Source: Rhodocyclaceae bacterium (lineage in GTDB: Bacteria; Pseudomonadota; Gammaproteobacteria; Burkholderiales; Rhodocyclaceae). From it: a DNA stretch of 64,000 bases. The notes under the pieces were generated by a model. That model was not told where the DNA came from. It was given only the letters and a program-made list of their open reading frames with translations, and did not search any database. The position numbers were made by a program, and so were the translations under genes. Shown in pieces: positions 17,480 through 26,421 of this stretch (within the stretch, counting starts at the first letter, position 1; the number at the start of each line of letters is the position of its first letter). The stretch spans positions 1 through 64,000 of the forward strand of contig VIKE01000022.1 in the NCBI GenBank assembly GCA_008080565.1, given 5' to 3'.

Positions 17480-19627
17480 ATGGAAACTCAGCAGTCAAAC
17501 GTACAGGTGATGGGAATCGATGCCGGCGGCACGATGACCGATACCTTCTTTGTCCGGGCCGACGGTCGTTTCGTCGTCGGCAAGGCGCAAAGCAATCCCG
17601 GCGACGAGTCGCTCGCCATCTATAACTCTTCCGTTGATGCGCTCGAGCACTGGGGCCGCAACGTTGACGACGTCTATCCGGAACTGGCGACCTGCGTCTA
17701 CTCCGGAACGGCAATGCTCAACCGCATCCTGATGCGCAAGGGCCTTGATGTCGGCCTGATCTGCAACAAGGGTTTCGAGCAGATCCACTCGATGGGTCGC
17801 GCCTTGCAGAGCTACCTGGGCTACGCCCTGGAAGATCGCATCCACCTCAACACCCACCGTTACGACGAGCCGCTGGTGCCGGTTTCCCGCACCCGCGGCG
17901 TCACCGAGCGGACCGACGTGCAGGGCAAGATTGTCATTCCGCTGCGCGAAGAAGAAGTACGCCAGGCCACCCGCGAGCTGGTCGAGGCCGGTTCCCAGGC
18001 CATCGTCATCTGCCTGCTGCAATCGCACAAGAACGAACTTAGCGAACAGCGGGCGCGCGATCTGGTGCGTGACGAACTGAAAAAGCTCAAGTCGGACATC
18101 CCGGTCTTCGCCTCGGTGGATTACTACCCGTCGCGCAAGGAAAGCCACCGGATGAACACCACCATCCTAGAAGCCTATGGCGCCGAACCGTCGCGCCAGA
18201 CGCTGAAGAAGGTCAGTGACCGCTTCAAGAAGCATGGTGCCAAGTTCGACCTGCGCGTCATGGCGACGCACGGCGGCACGATCAGCTGGAAGGCCAAGGA
18301 ACTGGCCCGCACCATCGTCTCCGGCCCGATTGGCGGGGTCATCGGCTCCAAATTGCTCGGCGAATACCTCGGTGACGAAAACATCGCCTGCTCCGACATC
18401 GGCGGCACCAGTTTCGACGTGGCGCTGATCACCAAGGGCAACTTCGCCATCAAGTCCGACCCCGACATGGCTCGTCTGGTCCTCTCGCTGCCGCTGGTGG
18501 CGATGGATTCGGTCGGTGCCGGCGCCGGCAGCTTCGTCCGCCTCGACCCCTACAGCAAATCGATCAAGCTCGGCCCGGACAGCGCCGGCTACCGCGTCGG
18601 TACCTGCTGGCCGGAAAGCGGCCTCGACACCGTTTCCGTCTCCGACTGCCACGTCGTGCTCGGCTACCTCAATCCGCAGAACTTCCTCGGCGGCGCCATC
18701 AAGCTCGACGTACAACGGGCCCGCGACCACATCAAGGCGCAGATCGCCGATCCGCTCGGCCTGTCGGTCGAAGATGCGGCGGCCGGCGTCATCGAACTGC
18801 TCGATCTGACGCTGTCCGAATACCTGCGTGCCAACATCAGCGCCAAGGGCTACAACCCGGCCGAATTCACCTGCTTCTCCTACGGCGGCGCCGGGCCGGT
18901 GCATACCTATGGCTACACCGAAGGCGTCGGCTTCAAGGACGTCGTGGTACCGGCCTGGGCGGCCGGCTTCTCGGCTTTCGGCTGCGCCTGTGCCGACTTC
19001 GAGTACCGCTACGACAAATCGGTCGATCTCGGCGTCGCCCAGTTTGCCAGCGACGAGCAGAAAGCGGCGGCCTGCGCGACCCTGCAGGAAGCCTGGGGCG
19101 AGTTGGCGGTCAAGGTCATCGACGAGTTCGTCATCAATGGCTACAAGCCGGAAGACGTGCTGCTGATCCCCGGCTACAAGATGCAGTACATGGGCCAACT
19201 CAACGACCTCGAAATCGTCTCGCCGGTGACCAGCGCGGCCACTGCCGCTGACTGGCAGCAAATCATCGAGTCCTTCGAGAACACCTATGGCCGCGTCTAC
19301 GCCAATTCGGCACGCTCGCCGGAACTGGGCTTCTCGGTCACCGGCGCCATCCTGCGCGGCATGGTCGTGACCCAGAAACCGGTGCTGCCGGAAGACGCCG
19401 ATGCCGGGCCGACGCCGCCCAAGGAAGCCTATCTCGGCACGCGTCCGTTCTACCGCCACAAGAAGTGGGTCGAGGCTGCGCTGTGGAAGATGGAGTCGCT
19501 GAAGGCCGGCAACCACATCGTCGGCCCGGCCATCATCGAATCCGACGCGACGACCTTCGTCGTCCCCGACGGCTTCGAAACCACGATCGACAAGCATCGC
19601 CTGTTCCATCTCAAAGAAGTCAAGTGA
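17480..19627 (+). CDS. acxA: Acetone carboxylase beta subunit
   Basis: A 715-residue protein of the hydantoinase/oxoprolinase A (HyuA) family. The nucleotide-binding MGIDAGGTMTDTFFV is at residues 11-25, with the second site IACSDIGGTSFDVALI near 310 and FSYGGAGPVHTYGY near 470. Acetone carboxylase converts acetone and bicarbonate with ATP to acetoacetate in the cytosol; this subunit is assigned substrate phosphorylation. Length agrees with Xanthobacter AcxA. It is the first gene of the operon with a strong ribosome-binding site, followed by the alpha subunit after 11 bp. Confidence 0.95.
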   Translation: METQQSNVQVMGIDAGGTMTDTFFVRADGRFVVGKAQSNPGDESLAIYNSSVDALEHWGRNVDDVYPELATCVYSGTAMLNRILMRKGLDVGLICNKGFEQIHSMGRALQSYLGYALEDRIHLNTHRYDEPLVPVSRTRGVTERTDVQGKIVIPLREEEVRQATRELVEAGSQAIVICLLQSHKNELSEQRARDLVRDELKKLKSDIPVFASVDYYPSRKESHRMNTTILEAYGAEPSRQTLKKVSDRFKKHGAKFDLRVMATHGGTISWKAKELARTIVSGPIGGVIGSKLLGEYLGDENIACSDIGGTSFDVALITKGNFAIKSDPDMARLVLSLPLVAMDSVGAGAGSFVRLDPYSKSIKLGPDSAGYRVGTCWPESGLDTVSVSDCHVVLGYLNPQNFLGGAIKLDVQRARDHIKAQIADPLGLSVEDAAAGVIELLDLTLSEYLRANISAKGYNPAEFTCFSYGGAGPVHTYGYTEGVGFKDVVVPAWAAGFSAFGCACADFEYRYDKSVDLGVAQFASDEQKAAACATLQEAWGELAVKVIDEFVINGYKPEDVLLIPGYKMQYMGQLNDLEIVSPVTSAATAADWQQIIESFENTYGRVYANSARSPELGFSVTGAILRGMVVTQKPVLPEDADAGPTPPKEAYLGTRPFYRHKKWVEAALWKMESLKAGNHIVGPAIIESDATTFVVPDGFETTIDKHRLFHLKEVK

Positions 19628-19638
19628 GGAGACCCACC

Positions 19639-21963
19639 ATGAATATGATGAGCACAAAAGAAATCGGCATTGGCAACCTGCTCGAAAGCGGCATGACGCT
19701 CAAACAGCACCGCGACGCCATCCTCGAGCGCACCCAGTCGACGGGTTACTACAACGGCCTGGAAAAACTCGAATTCCGTGACAGCGACCCGATCCGCTAC
19801 GAGAAGCTGTTCTCCAAGCTGCGCGGCGGTCTGGTCCATGCCCGGGAAACGGCGAAAAAGATTGCCGCCAGCCCCATCGTCGAGCAGGAAGGCGAACTCT
19901 GCTTCACGCTCTACAACGCCGCTGGCGACTGCATCCTGACCTCGACCGGGATCATCATCCACGTCGGCACCATGGGCGCGGCGATCAAGTACATGATCGA
20001 GAACAATTGGGAAGCCAACCCGACGATCAACCCCGGCGACATGTTCACGACCAATGACTGCGCCATCGGCAACGTGCATCCCTGCGACATCGCCACCATC
20101 GTGCCGATCTTCTGGGCCGGCAAGCTGATCGGCTGGGTCGGCGGCGTCACCCACGTCATCGATACCGGCGCCGTGACGCCGGGTTCGATGTCTACTGGCC
20201 AGACGCAACGTTTCGGTGACGGCTACATGATCACCTGCCGCAAGACCGGGATCAACGACGAGCCGCTGCGCGACTGGCTGCATGAGTCGCAGCGTTCGGT
20301 ACGCACGCCGAAATACTGGATTCTCGACGAAAAGACCCGCATCGCCGGTTGCCACATGATCCGCGAACTGGTCGAAGAGGTGATCCGGGCCGATGGCCTG
20401 GAGGCTTACGACAAGTTCTCGCAGGAAGTCATCGAAGAAGGCCGTCGCGGCCTGATGAGCCGGATCAAGGCAATGACCCTGCCGGGCAAATATCGCAAGG
20501 TTTCCTTTGTCGATGTGCCGTTCAAGCACGAGGACATCCAGGTTTCCAACGCCTTCGCCAAGCTCGACTCGATCATGCACTCGCCGGTCGAGATGACCAT
20601 CAAGCCGGACGGCAAGTGGCGTCTCGACTTCGAAGGCGCCAGCCGCTGGGGCTGGCATACCTTCAATGCCCACCAGGTGGCCTTCACCTCGGGCATCTGG
20701 GTCATGATGTCGCAGACGCTGGTGCCGACCCAGCGCATCAACGACGGCGCCTACTTCGCCACCGAGTTCCACCTGCCCAAGGGCACCTGGTGCAACCCGG
20801 ACGACCGGCGCACCGGTCATGCCTATGCCTGGCACTTCCTGGTCTCGGGCTGGGCGGCGCTGTGGCGCGGCCTTAGCCAGTCCTACTTCAGCCGCGGCTA
20901 TCTCGAAGAGGTCAATGCCGGCAACGCCAACACCTCCAACTGGCTGCAGGGCGGCGGTATCAACCAGGACGGCGAGATCCACGCGGTCAACAGCTTCGAG
21001 GCTTCGTCCTGCGGTACCGGTGCCTGCGCCGTCAAGGACGGCCTGAACCACGCCGCCGCCATCTGGAACCCGGAAGGCGACATGGGCGACATCGAGATCT
21101 GGGAAATGGCCGAGCCGCTGCTGTACCTGGGGCGCAACGTCAAATCCAACTCCGGCGGCTACGGCAAGTACCGTGGCGGCTGTGGTTTCGAAACCCTGCG
21201 CATGGTCTGGAACGCCCAGGACTGGACGATGTTCTTCATGGGCAACGGCTACATGAACAGCGACTGGGGCATGATGGGCGGCTACCCTTCGGCCACCGGC
21301 TACCGTTTCGAAGCGCACAACACCGGCCTCAAGGAGCGCATCGCCATCGGCGACTCGCTGCCGCTGGGCGGCGACATCGATCCCAGTGCGCCCGACTACG
21401 AGCGCCACCTCGACGCAACGGCCGTGGTCAAGCGCGACAAGCAGTGCATGACGACCGAGGACTGCTATGACAACCATGACCTCTATCTGAACTACCTGCG
21501 CGGCGGCCCGGGCTTTGGCGATCCGATCGATCGTGAAATCAGTGCCATCGAGAACGACCTCAACCAGAAGTTCCTGCTGCCGGAATTCGCCGAAAAGGTC
21601 TATGGCGCGGTGTTCACCCAGGATGCCAAGGGTGTGTTCAGCATCGATGCCGAATTGACCAAGCAGCGCCGTACGGAAATCCGCAAGGAACGCCTGGCCC
21701 GTGCCCTGCCGACCCGCGAGTGGATGAAGGAAGAGCGCGAACGGATCATCAACAAGCATGCGGCGGTGCAGGTCCAGCACATGTTCGCTACCAGCTTCGG
21801 ACTGTCCGAGAAGTTCACCAAGGAGTTCAAGGATTTCTGGAGCCTGCCGGCCGACTGGCAATTGCTCGAAGACGAACTGGGCGTGCCGACCTACGGCTCC
21901 AAGCACCGCATGGATCTCTCGCTGATGCCCGACGTGAAGACCGTCGTTCAGGTCGAAGAGTAA
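19639..21963 (+). CDS. acxB: Acetone carboxylase alpha subunit
   Basis: A 774-residue hydantoinase B/oxoprolinase (HyuB) family protein. Family segments include GDMFTTNDCAIGNVHPCDI near residue 135 and ITCRKTGINDEPLRDWLHE near 200. The alpha subunit forms the (alpha beta gamma)2 complex and carries the Mn-dependent carboxylation site. GAGGAG-type ribosome-binding sequence precedes ATG 19639, and the gap to acxA is 11 bp. No internal deletions are apparent. Confidence 0.95.
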   Translation: MNMMSTKEIGIGNLLESGMTLKQHRDAILERTQSTGYYNGLEKLEFRDSDPIRYEKLFSKLRGGLVHARETAKKIAASPIVEQEGELCFTLYNAAGDCILTSTGIIIHVGTMGAAIKYMIENNWEANPTINPGDMFTTNDCAIGNVHPCDIATIVPIFWAGKLIGWVGGVTHVIDTGAVTPGSMSTGQTQRFGDGYMITCRKTGINDEPLRDWLHESQRSVRTPKYWILDEKTRIAGCHMIRELVEEVIRADGLEAYDKFSQEVIEEGRRGLMSRIKAMTLPGKYRKVSFVDVPFKHEDIQVSNAFAKLDSIMHSPVEMTIKPDGKWRLDFEGASRWGWHTFNAHQVAFTSGIWVMMSQTLVPTQRINDGAYFATEFHLPKGTWCNPDDRRTGHAYAWHFLVSGWAALWRGLSQSYFSRGYLEEVNAGNANTSNWLQGGGINQDGEIHAVNSFEASSCGTGACAVKDGLNHAAAIWNPEGDMGDIEIWEMAEPLLYLGRNVKSNSGGYGKYRGGCGFETLRMVWNAQDWTMFFMGNGYMNSDWGMMGGYPSATGYRFEAHNTGLKERIAIGDSLPLGGDIDPSAPDYERHLDATAVVKRDKQCMTTEDCYDNHDLYLNYLRGGPGFGDPIDREISAIENDLNQKFLLPEFAEKVYGAVFTQDAKGVFSIDAELTKQRRTEIRKERLARALPTREWMKEERERIINKHAAVQVQHMFATSFGLSEKFTKEFKDFWSLPADWQLLEDELGVPTYGSKHRMDLSLMPDVKTVVQVEE

Positions 21964-21999
21964 GCAGCGCAATCGATTATCTGAATCAAGGAGACAAAA

Positions 22000-22503
22000 A
22001 TGTCATATACCAATGAACAGGTTGCACATCTGGTCGAAGGCTCGCTGGACTGGGAAACGACCTTCCGCATGCTGTCGATGCCCAAGGACAACAGCCGCTT
22101 CGAGCAGTACCTCGCGGCGCTGCAGGCCAAGGTCGGCTTCAAGGATCGCATCGTCCTGCCGCTGGCGCCGCACATGTACATCGTGCAGTCGGCCAAGACC
22201 AAGCAGTGGCTCATCAAGTGCGACTGCGGCCACGAGTTCTGCGACTACAAGGAGAACTGGAAGCTGCATGCCTCGATCTACGTGCGCGACACCGAAGAGG
22301 CGATGACCGAGGTGTACCCGAAGCTCATGGCGCCGGATACCCAATGGCAGGTCTATCGCGAGTACTACTGCCCGAGCTGCGGCACGCTGCATGACGTCGA
22401 GGCGCCGACCCCGTGGTACCCGGTGATCCACGACTTCGAACCTGACATCGAGGCCTTCTACAAGGAATGGGTGCATCTGCCGGTGCCTGAACGGGTTGAT
22501 TAA
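22000..22503 (+). CDS. acxC: Acetone carboxylase gamma subunit
   Basis: A 167-residue small subunit. Two Cys clusters, IKCDCGHEFCDYKENW (residues about 68-83) and YYCPSCGTLHDVEAPTPWYP (about 122-141), suggest a bound zinc and match the acetone carboxylase gamma family. AAGGAGA precedes the ATG. It completes the heterohexamer with AcxA and AcxB. A strong hairpin follows its stop codon. Confidence 0.95.
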   Translation: MSYTNEQVAHLVEGSLDWETTFRMLSMPKDNSRFEQYLAALQAKVGFKDRIVLPLAPHMYIVQSAKTKQWLIKCDCGHEFCDYKENWKLHASIYVRDTEEAMTEVYPKLMAPDTQWQVYREYYCPSCGTLHDVEAPTPWYPVIHDFEPDIEAFYKEWVHLPVPERVD

Positions 22504-22515
22504 AACCTGAGCCTG

Positions 22516-22541
22516 GCGGGGAGCGAGTGGTCGCTCCCCGC
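22516..22541 (+). other. Strong intercistronic hairpin after acxC
   Basis: An 11-bp perfect stem (GCGGGGAGCGA at 22516-22526, TCGCTCCCCGC at 22531-22541) with a GTGG tetraloop has no T tract. It is more likely an mRNA-stabilising or processing element, setting higher acxABC levels than the downstream genes, than a complete terminator. Confidence 0.7.
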
Positions 22542-22575
22542 TTGCCCCAAAGACAAGAAGAGGGAACAGCACAAC

Positions 22576-23967
22576 ATGAACAAGGTTTATGCAACGAGCG
22601 AGGCCGCATTGGATGGCCTGCTTTTCGACGGCATGACCGTCGCCGCCGGCGGCTTCGGCCTGTGCGGTATTCCGGAGAATTTGATCGACGGCCTGCTGCG
22701 CGCCGGCACGAGCGATCTGACCATCGTCGGCAACAATGCCGGCGTCGACGATTTCGGCATGGGGCCGCTGCTCAAGACGCGGCAGGTCAAGAAGGTCGTC
22801 GCGTCGTACGTCGGCGAGAACAAGGAGTTCGAACGCCAGGTGCTGGCCGGCGAACTGGAGCTCGAACTGGTGCCGCAGGGCACCCTGGCCGAACGTCTGC
22901 GCGCTGGCGGGGCTGGCATTCCGGGTTTCTACACGCGGACTGCCTTTGGCACCCGATTGGCCGAAGGCAAGGAAACCCGCCAATTCGACGACCAGGAATA
23001 CGTACTTGAACCGGCCATCCGGGCCGACGTGGCCATCGTCAAGGCCTGGAAGGGCGACCATGCCGGCAATCTGGTTTTCCGCAAGACGGCGCGCAATTTC
23101 AACCCGATGATCGCCACCTGTGGCCGGGTCACGGTGGCCGAAGTCGAGGAACTGGTCGCGCCGGGCGAACTTGACCCGGACCAGATCCACACGCCGGGCA
23201 TTTATGTGGACCGCATCATTCAGGGCGCCGGCTATCAGAAACGCATCGAGTTCCGCACCACGGCCGGCGGCGCGACGCCGGGCAAGCAGGACCCGCTGCG
23301 CGAACGGATGGCCCGGCGGGCGGCGCAGGAATTGCGCAGCGGCTATTACGTCAATCTCGGCATCGGCATCCCGACGCTGGTCGCCAACTACATTCCCGAA
23401 GGCATGCACGTCACGCTGCAGTCGGAAAACGGCCTGCTCGGCATCGGCCCCTTTCCCGGCAGCGAAGATGTCGATGCCGACCTGATCAACGCCGGCAAGC
23501 AGACCATCACGAGCATTCCCGGCAGCAGTTTCTTTTCCAGCGCCGATTCCTTCGCGATGATCCGCGGCGGCCACATCGACCTGTCCATCCTTGGCGGTCT
23601 GGAGGTTTCCGAAAACGGTGACCTGGCCAACTGGATGGTGCCCGGCAAGATGGTCAAGGGGCCGGGCGGGGCGATGGACCTGGTGTCGGGTGTCGGGCGC
23701 GTCATCGTCCTGATGGAGCACACGGCCAAGGACGGGGCGCCGAAGATTCTGCCGAACTGCAGCCTGCCGCTGACCGGCAAGGGCGTGGTGGACATGATCA
23801 TCACTGACCTGTGCGTGTTCACTGTCAATGCAGGGGGCGGCCTGACCTTGAGCGAACTGCACCCCGGCGTTTCGGTAGACGAAGTCAGGGCGAAAACAGC
23901 TTGCAGCTTCTCCGTGTCGCCGGGCCTCAGCGCGCGCCATGCCACGGAGCTTGCTACCGTCTCATGA
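22576..23967 (+). CDS. Fused 3-oxoacid CoA-transferase (alpha and beta subunits)
   Basis: A 463-residue family I CoA-transferase with both subunits in one chain. The A half has [16 protein letters not shown] near residue 18 and the B half [16 protein letters not shown] near 262. The catalytic Glu is in LQSENGLLG near residue 285. In context it should activate acetoacetate from acetone carboxylase with succinyl-CoA, giving acetoacetyl-CoA for thiolysis. Bacterial homologues are usually two genes, and here the join has almost no linker. AAGAGGGA precedes the ATG. Its stop overlaps the next small ORF. Confidence 0.92.
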   Translation: MNKVYATSEAALDGLLFDGMTVAAGGFGLCGIPENLIDGLLRAGTSDLTIVGNNAGVDDFGMGPLLKTRQVKKVVASYVGENKEFERQVLAGELELELVPQGTLAERLRAGGAGIPGFYTRTAFGTRLAEGKETRQFDDQEYVLEPAIRADVAIVKAWKGDHAGNLVFRKTARNFNPMIATCGRVTVAEVEELVAPGELDPDQIHTPGIYVDRIIQGAGYQKRIEFRTTAGGATPGKQDPLRERMARRAAQELRSGYYVNLGIGIPTLVANYIPEGMHVTLQSENGLLGIGPFPGSEDVDADLINAGKQTITSIPGSSFFSSADSFAMIRGGHIDLSILGGLEVSENGDLANWMVPGKMVKGPGGAMDLVSGVGRVIVLMEHTAKDGAPKILPNCSLPLTGKGVVDMIITDLCVFTVNAGGGLTLSELHPGVSVDEVRAKTACSFSVSPGLSARHATELATVS

Positions 23968-24182
23968 AGGCCGATGCTGCCACGGCGGGCGGTGGCCTGC
24001 CGTGGCTCGGCAATTCGCGTGAAACGATAGATCTGGTCGGCAAGCTGTGGGATATTGAGTGCCACCATTTACTCGGGAAACTGACCCGGGCCGAGTACCG
24101 GCGCGCCCTTGTGGCGCTGCGCGGCGACTCGGAAAGATGGCGCTCGCCAACTGCCAACTCAAGGAGAAAGATCGATGACTGA
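23964..24182 (+). CDS. Candidate 72-residue small protein nested between operon genes
   Basis: This ORF starts at an ATGA overlap with the CoA-transferase stop and ends 8 bp inside the following gene. That is the geometry of a translationally coupled operon member. The product ([16 protein letters not shown] at the start, [18 protein letters not shown] later) has an amphipathic helical middle, a CHHL motif near residue 33 and a basic tail. I recognise no family. It fills the only gap in an otherwise tightly packed operon, which supports it being real, but coding is unproven. Confidence 0.5.
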   Translation: MKADAATAGGGLPWLGNSRETIDLVGKLWDIECHHLLGKLTRAEYRRALVALRGDSERWRSPTANSRRKIDD

Positions 24183-24558
24183 TGCCTATATCGAAGGGCT
24201 TGAAGTGCGCCGACAGGTCATGGGCGACGAGTTCGTCGACAAGGCTTTTGCCAATGCCACGGAATTCACCCGACCCCTGCAGGATTTCATTACCGCCAAC
24301 GCCTGGGGTTCCGTCTGGTGCCGCAGCGGCATTGATCTGAAAACACGCAGCATGATCACCATCGCCATGCTCACGGCCCTGGGGCGGCAACACGAATTGC
24401 GCGGGCATGTCCGGGGGGCGCTCAATAACGGCGCATCCGCCGCGGAAATTCAGGAAATCCTCCTGCACGCTGCTGTCTATTGCGGCGTGCCGCTGGCCGC
24501 CGATGCCTTTCGGACGGCAGAGCCCATCCTTGCCGAGCATGCGTTGACCAGCTCTTGA
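24175..24558 (+). CDS. Carboxymuconolactone decarboxylase family protein
   Basis: A 127-residue PcaC-like protein. RSMITIAMLTALGRQHELRGHVRGALNNGAS and EIQEILLHAAVYCGVPLA segments are typical of the family. Members include gamma-carboxymuconolactone decarboxylases and AhpD-like peroxidase partners; the AhpD CxxC is absent here. AAGGAGAAAG lies before ATG 24175. It ends the acetone operon, but no role in acetone metabolism is established, so a detoxifying or accessory role is only inference. Confidence 0.85.
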   Translation: MTDAYIEGLEVRRQVMGDEFVDKAFANATEFTRPLQDFITANAWGSVWCRSGIDLKTRSMITIAMLTALGRQHELRGHVRGALNNGASAAEIQEILLHAAVYCGVPLAADAFRTAEPILAEHALTSS

Positions 24559-24564
24559 TATGAG

Positions 24565-24598
24565 TACGGTCGCTTTCCTGGACGGAAAAGCGACCGTA
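24565..24598 (+). terminator. Long hairpin at the end of the acetone operon
   Basis: Arms TACGGTCGCTTTCC (24565-24578) and GGAAAAGCGACCGTA (24584-24598) pair with one bulge. No T tract follows on the plus strand, so termination is probable from position but not from a canonical signal. Confidence 0.5.
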
Positions 24599-24634
24599 AA
24601 AGCTACGGTTGATCGAGCGCCATGCTGATTTTTG

Positions 24635-24695
24635 CAATCCCACGGTCAACCGGAATTTTTGCCCAAAAATGAAATGCCGGCTGCCCGGCATTTCG
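24635..24695 (-). repeat. Interspersed repeat, copy 4, plus hairpin; left 61-bp direct repeat
   Basis: The minus-oriented element (CCACGGTCAACCGGAA then GCCCAAAAATGAAAT) is joined to the hairpin ATGCCGG-CTG-CCCGGCAT. The whole 61-bp unit recurs at 26356-26416 in the same orientation with three mismatches. The pair brackets a lower-GC gene. Confidence 0.9.
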
Positions 24696-25012
24696 TGGTT
24701 TGGGTTGTGTTCCCAATTGTCATTTGGCGGAGTTCGGCCATGAGCGGACCGGTGAAGTATTTCCTATTAGCAGTCGTTTGCTGCTGAGATTGCTGATAGA
24801 CGTCAGTCACATCAATGTCATTAGGGTAGTCGTATCATTCCGCATCTGGCCGGAGTTCCATATGACGCCAAATGCAAATCAAATGGAAACCTTTATCAGC
24901 GGCGCTAGAACGCATGGGCAATCAAACATGGCTTTCGAAGTGGCTAGATGTGCCGACACATTTTCTAAGCCCAGTCGGTTTTTATACAAATTTCCACTTG
25001 CCCTGCATCTCG
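24696..25012 (+). other. Lower-GC leader region of the cassette, no gene recognised
   Basis: This stretch lies between the left direct repeat and the lipoprotein start. It is distinctly richer in A+T than the flanking operons. The lipoprotein reading frame stays open upstream to 24872, but those residues would bury the signal peptide, so they are judged non-coding. It probably holds the promoter; no clear -35/-10 pair is asserted. Confidence 0.5.
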
Positions 25013-26140
25013 ATGATTCTCGTGACCAAAAGCGTTTTCATTTTTCTAGCAGCACTACTGCTGACAGCCTGTAGTCGGACTGATTCAGTATCGACAATAG
25101 TTGCTTTGGAACCAAAAGATGCTATCCCTCTTGCTTGGAGGAACAGCAATACCTTAATTGTTGATTACCACGGTTCGATTTATGCCTACGACATCTCCGC
25201 TCGCAAGCTCAATCAACGCCTAGTTGATAACTATGATACGACCTCTCCCCACTGGAATTGTTTCTCACCTAATGGTGGCAGATTTGCGATAGCGCTCCCA
25301 GTCCGGTCCACAAACACTGCTAACTCAGCACGGCCGATGGCAACGGAGCACAAAACTCGGTATATCCCCGACTGGACCCGCTCGGAAAGTTATGTTGAGG
25401 ATACGAATTCGATCCAGTGGTGGAACACCAATCCGTTTGATTGCAGTCCAATTGACCATGAAGAGCGTAAGCGGAAGATTGCCTCGCTTGAAGGCGAAGG
25501 GAGATTTGTTCGATCTCCTAGTCCGTTGTTACTTGCAAGAGAAGGTGATGCATTCGTAACGTTGAACAGAAGCGAGAGCGGCACTACTGGTCGTATCCTC
25601 CACTTATTTAGCTATGGCGCGAAGGTAACGTCGAGAGAGATTTCGCTATCCAGCGCAACAAATTCCCCGCCCAGTGATGGTTCGGACATACTTTCGTTTC
25701 GCGACTCCGACGGCAGTTACGTAATTTTTGAGTCAAATAGCGACTTCGATGCCAATCGTGGTATCTGGCCACTTACTGCATGGCGTCTTTTCCCCGGCTT
25801 GACGACCGTAAGTGCCTTTGTTTTGCCTAGTGGTCCATGGATTCAGCCCCATGGATTTTTCAAGAGCCTTAGCTGCTTTTCATGCGGATGTATGTGCTAC
25901 GCACATTTTGAGCTCACCGGGGCATACGGGCACATCTACGCACACGTTCATGGACAATCTGTTGAGGATGCTGCAGCAGGTATTTATAAACTCATACGGG
26001 ATAAGGATGGGGCAAATTGGGTGCTAGTCGTTGCTGCTAACTTTAGCGGGAAAGCTCTCGCGTCACCCGAAGGGTGCCGCGTTGCATATTCCGATGCCGA
26101 TCGACGACTTCAGCTTGTCGAAATCAAGAATTGCAAATGA
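25013..26140 (+). CDS. Hypothetical lipoprotein of a lower-GC cassette
   Basis: A 375-residue protein starting MILVTKSVFIFLAALLLTAC, a clear lipoprotein signal with Cys at about residue 20. The body contains repeated strand-turn patterns (TLIVDYHGSIYAYDIS, FSPNGGRFAIALP, GSYVIFESNSD, CRVAYSDADRRLQLVEI) that suggest a beta-propeller-like fold. A Cys cluster, SCFSCGCMCY, lies near residue 290. I recognise no family. Codon usage is markedly less GC-rich than in its neighbours, and it is bracketed by direct repeats, consistent with horizontal acquisition. It ends before a T-rich terminator. Confidence 0.75.
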   Translation: MILVTKSVFIFLAALLLTACSRTDSVSTIVALEPKDAIPLAWRNSNTLIVDYHGSIYAYDISARKLNQRLVDNYDTTSPHWNCFSPNGGRFAIALPVRSTNTANSARPMATEHKTRYIPDWTRSESYVEDTNSIQWWNTNPFDCSPIDHEERKRKIASLEGEGRFVRSPSPLLLAREGDAFVTLNRSESGTTGRILHLFSYGAKVTSREISLSSATNSPPSDGSDILSFRDSDGSYVIFESNSDFDANRGIWPLTAWRLFPGLTTVSAFVLPSGPWIQPHGFFKSLSCFSCGCMCYAHFELTGAYGHIYAHVHGQSVEDAAAGIYKLIRDKDGANWVLVVAANFSGKALASPEGCRVAYSDADRRLQLVEIKNCK

Positions 26141-26299
26141 AATTCGATTTCATCGAAGTGTCGGCGCGGATGAACATTTGCGGGCGTCAGCCCCGAATCG
26201 GCGCAGGACAGTGAATTCAGCAGCTGAAAGTCCGCTTTCAAAAGTTTGATTGGGCGCTTAGGGCACACACCAGACCAACCATCGCCTCTGAATACCCCC

Positions 26300-26330
26300 A
26301 CAAAAAGGAACCCGAGAGGTTCCTTTTTGT
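26300..26330 (+). terminator. Terminator of the cassette lipoprotein gene
   Basis: A 13-bp stem, ACAAAAAGGAACC and GGTTCCTTTTTGT, encloses CGAGA. Its symmetric A and T tracts let it work in both directions. It lies 160 bp after the lipoprotein stop and just inside the right direct repeat. Confidence 0.8.
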
Positions 26331-26355
26331 TGGGCAGCTATCCCGTTGATTGTCC

Positions 26356-26416
26356 CAATCCCACGGTCAACCGGAAATTTTGCCCAAAAATGAAATGCCG
26401 GTTGCCCGGCATTCCG
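26356..26416 (-). repeat. Interspersed repeat, copy 5, plus hairpin; right 61-bp direct repeat
   Basis: Near-identical to 24635-24695. Read on the minus strand, the hairpin AATGCCGG-GCAA-CCGGCATT is followed by TCATTTTTGGG. It therefore forms a terminator for the minus-strand Cys-rich gene that ends at 26422, with the repeat supplying the T-rich tract. Confidence 0.9.
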
Positions 26417-26421
26417 CAGCT

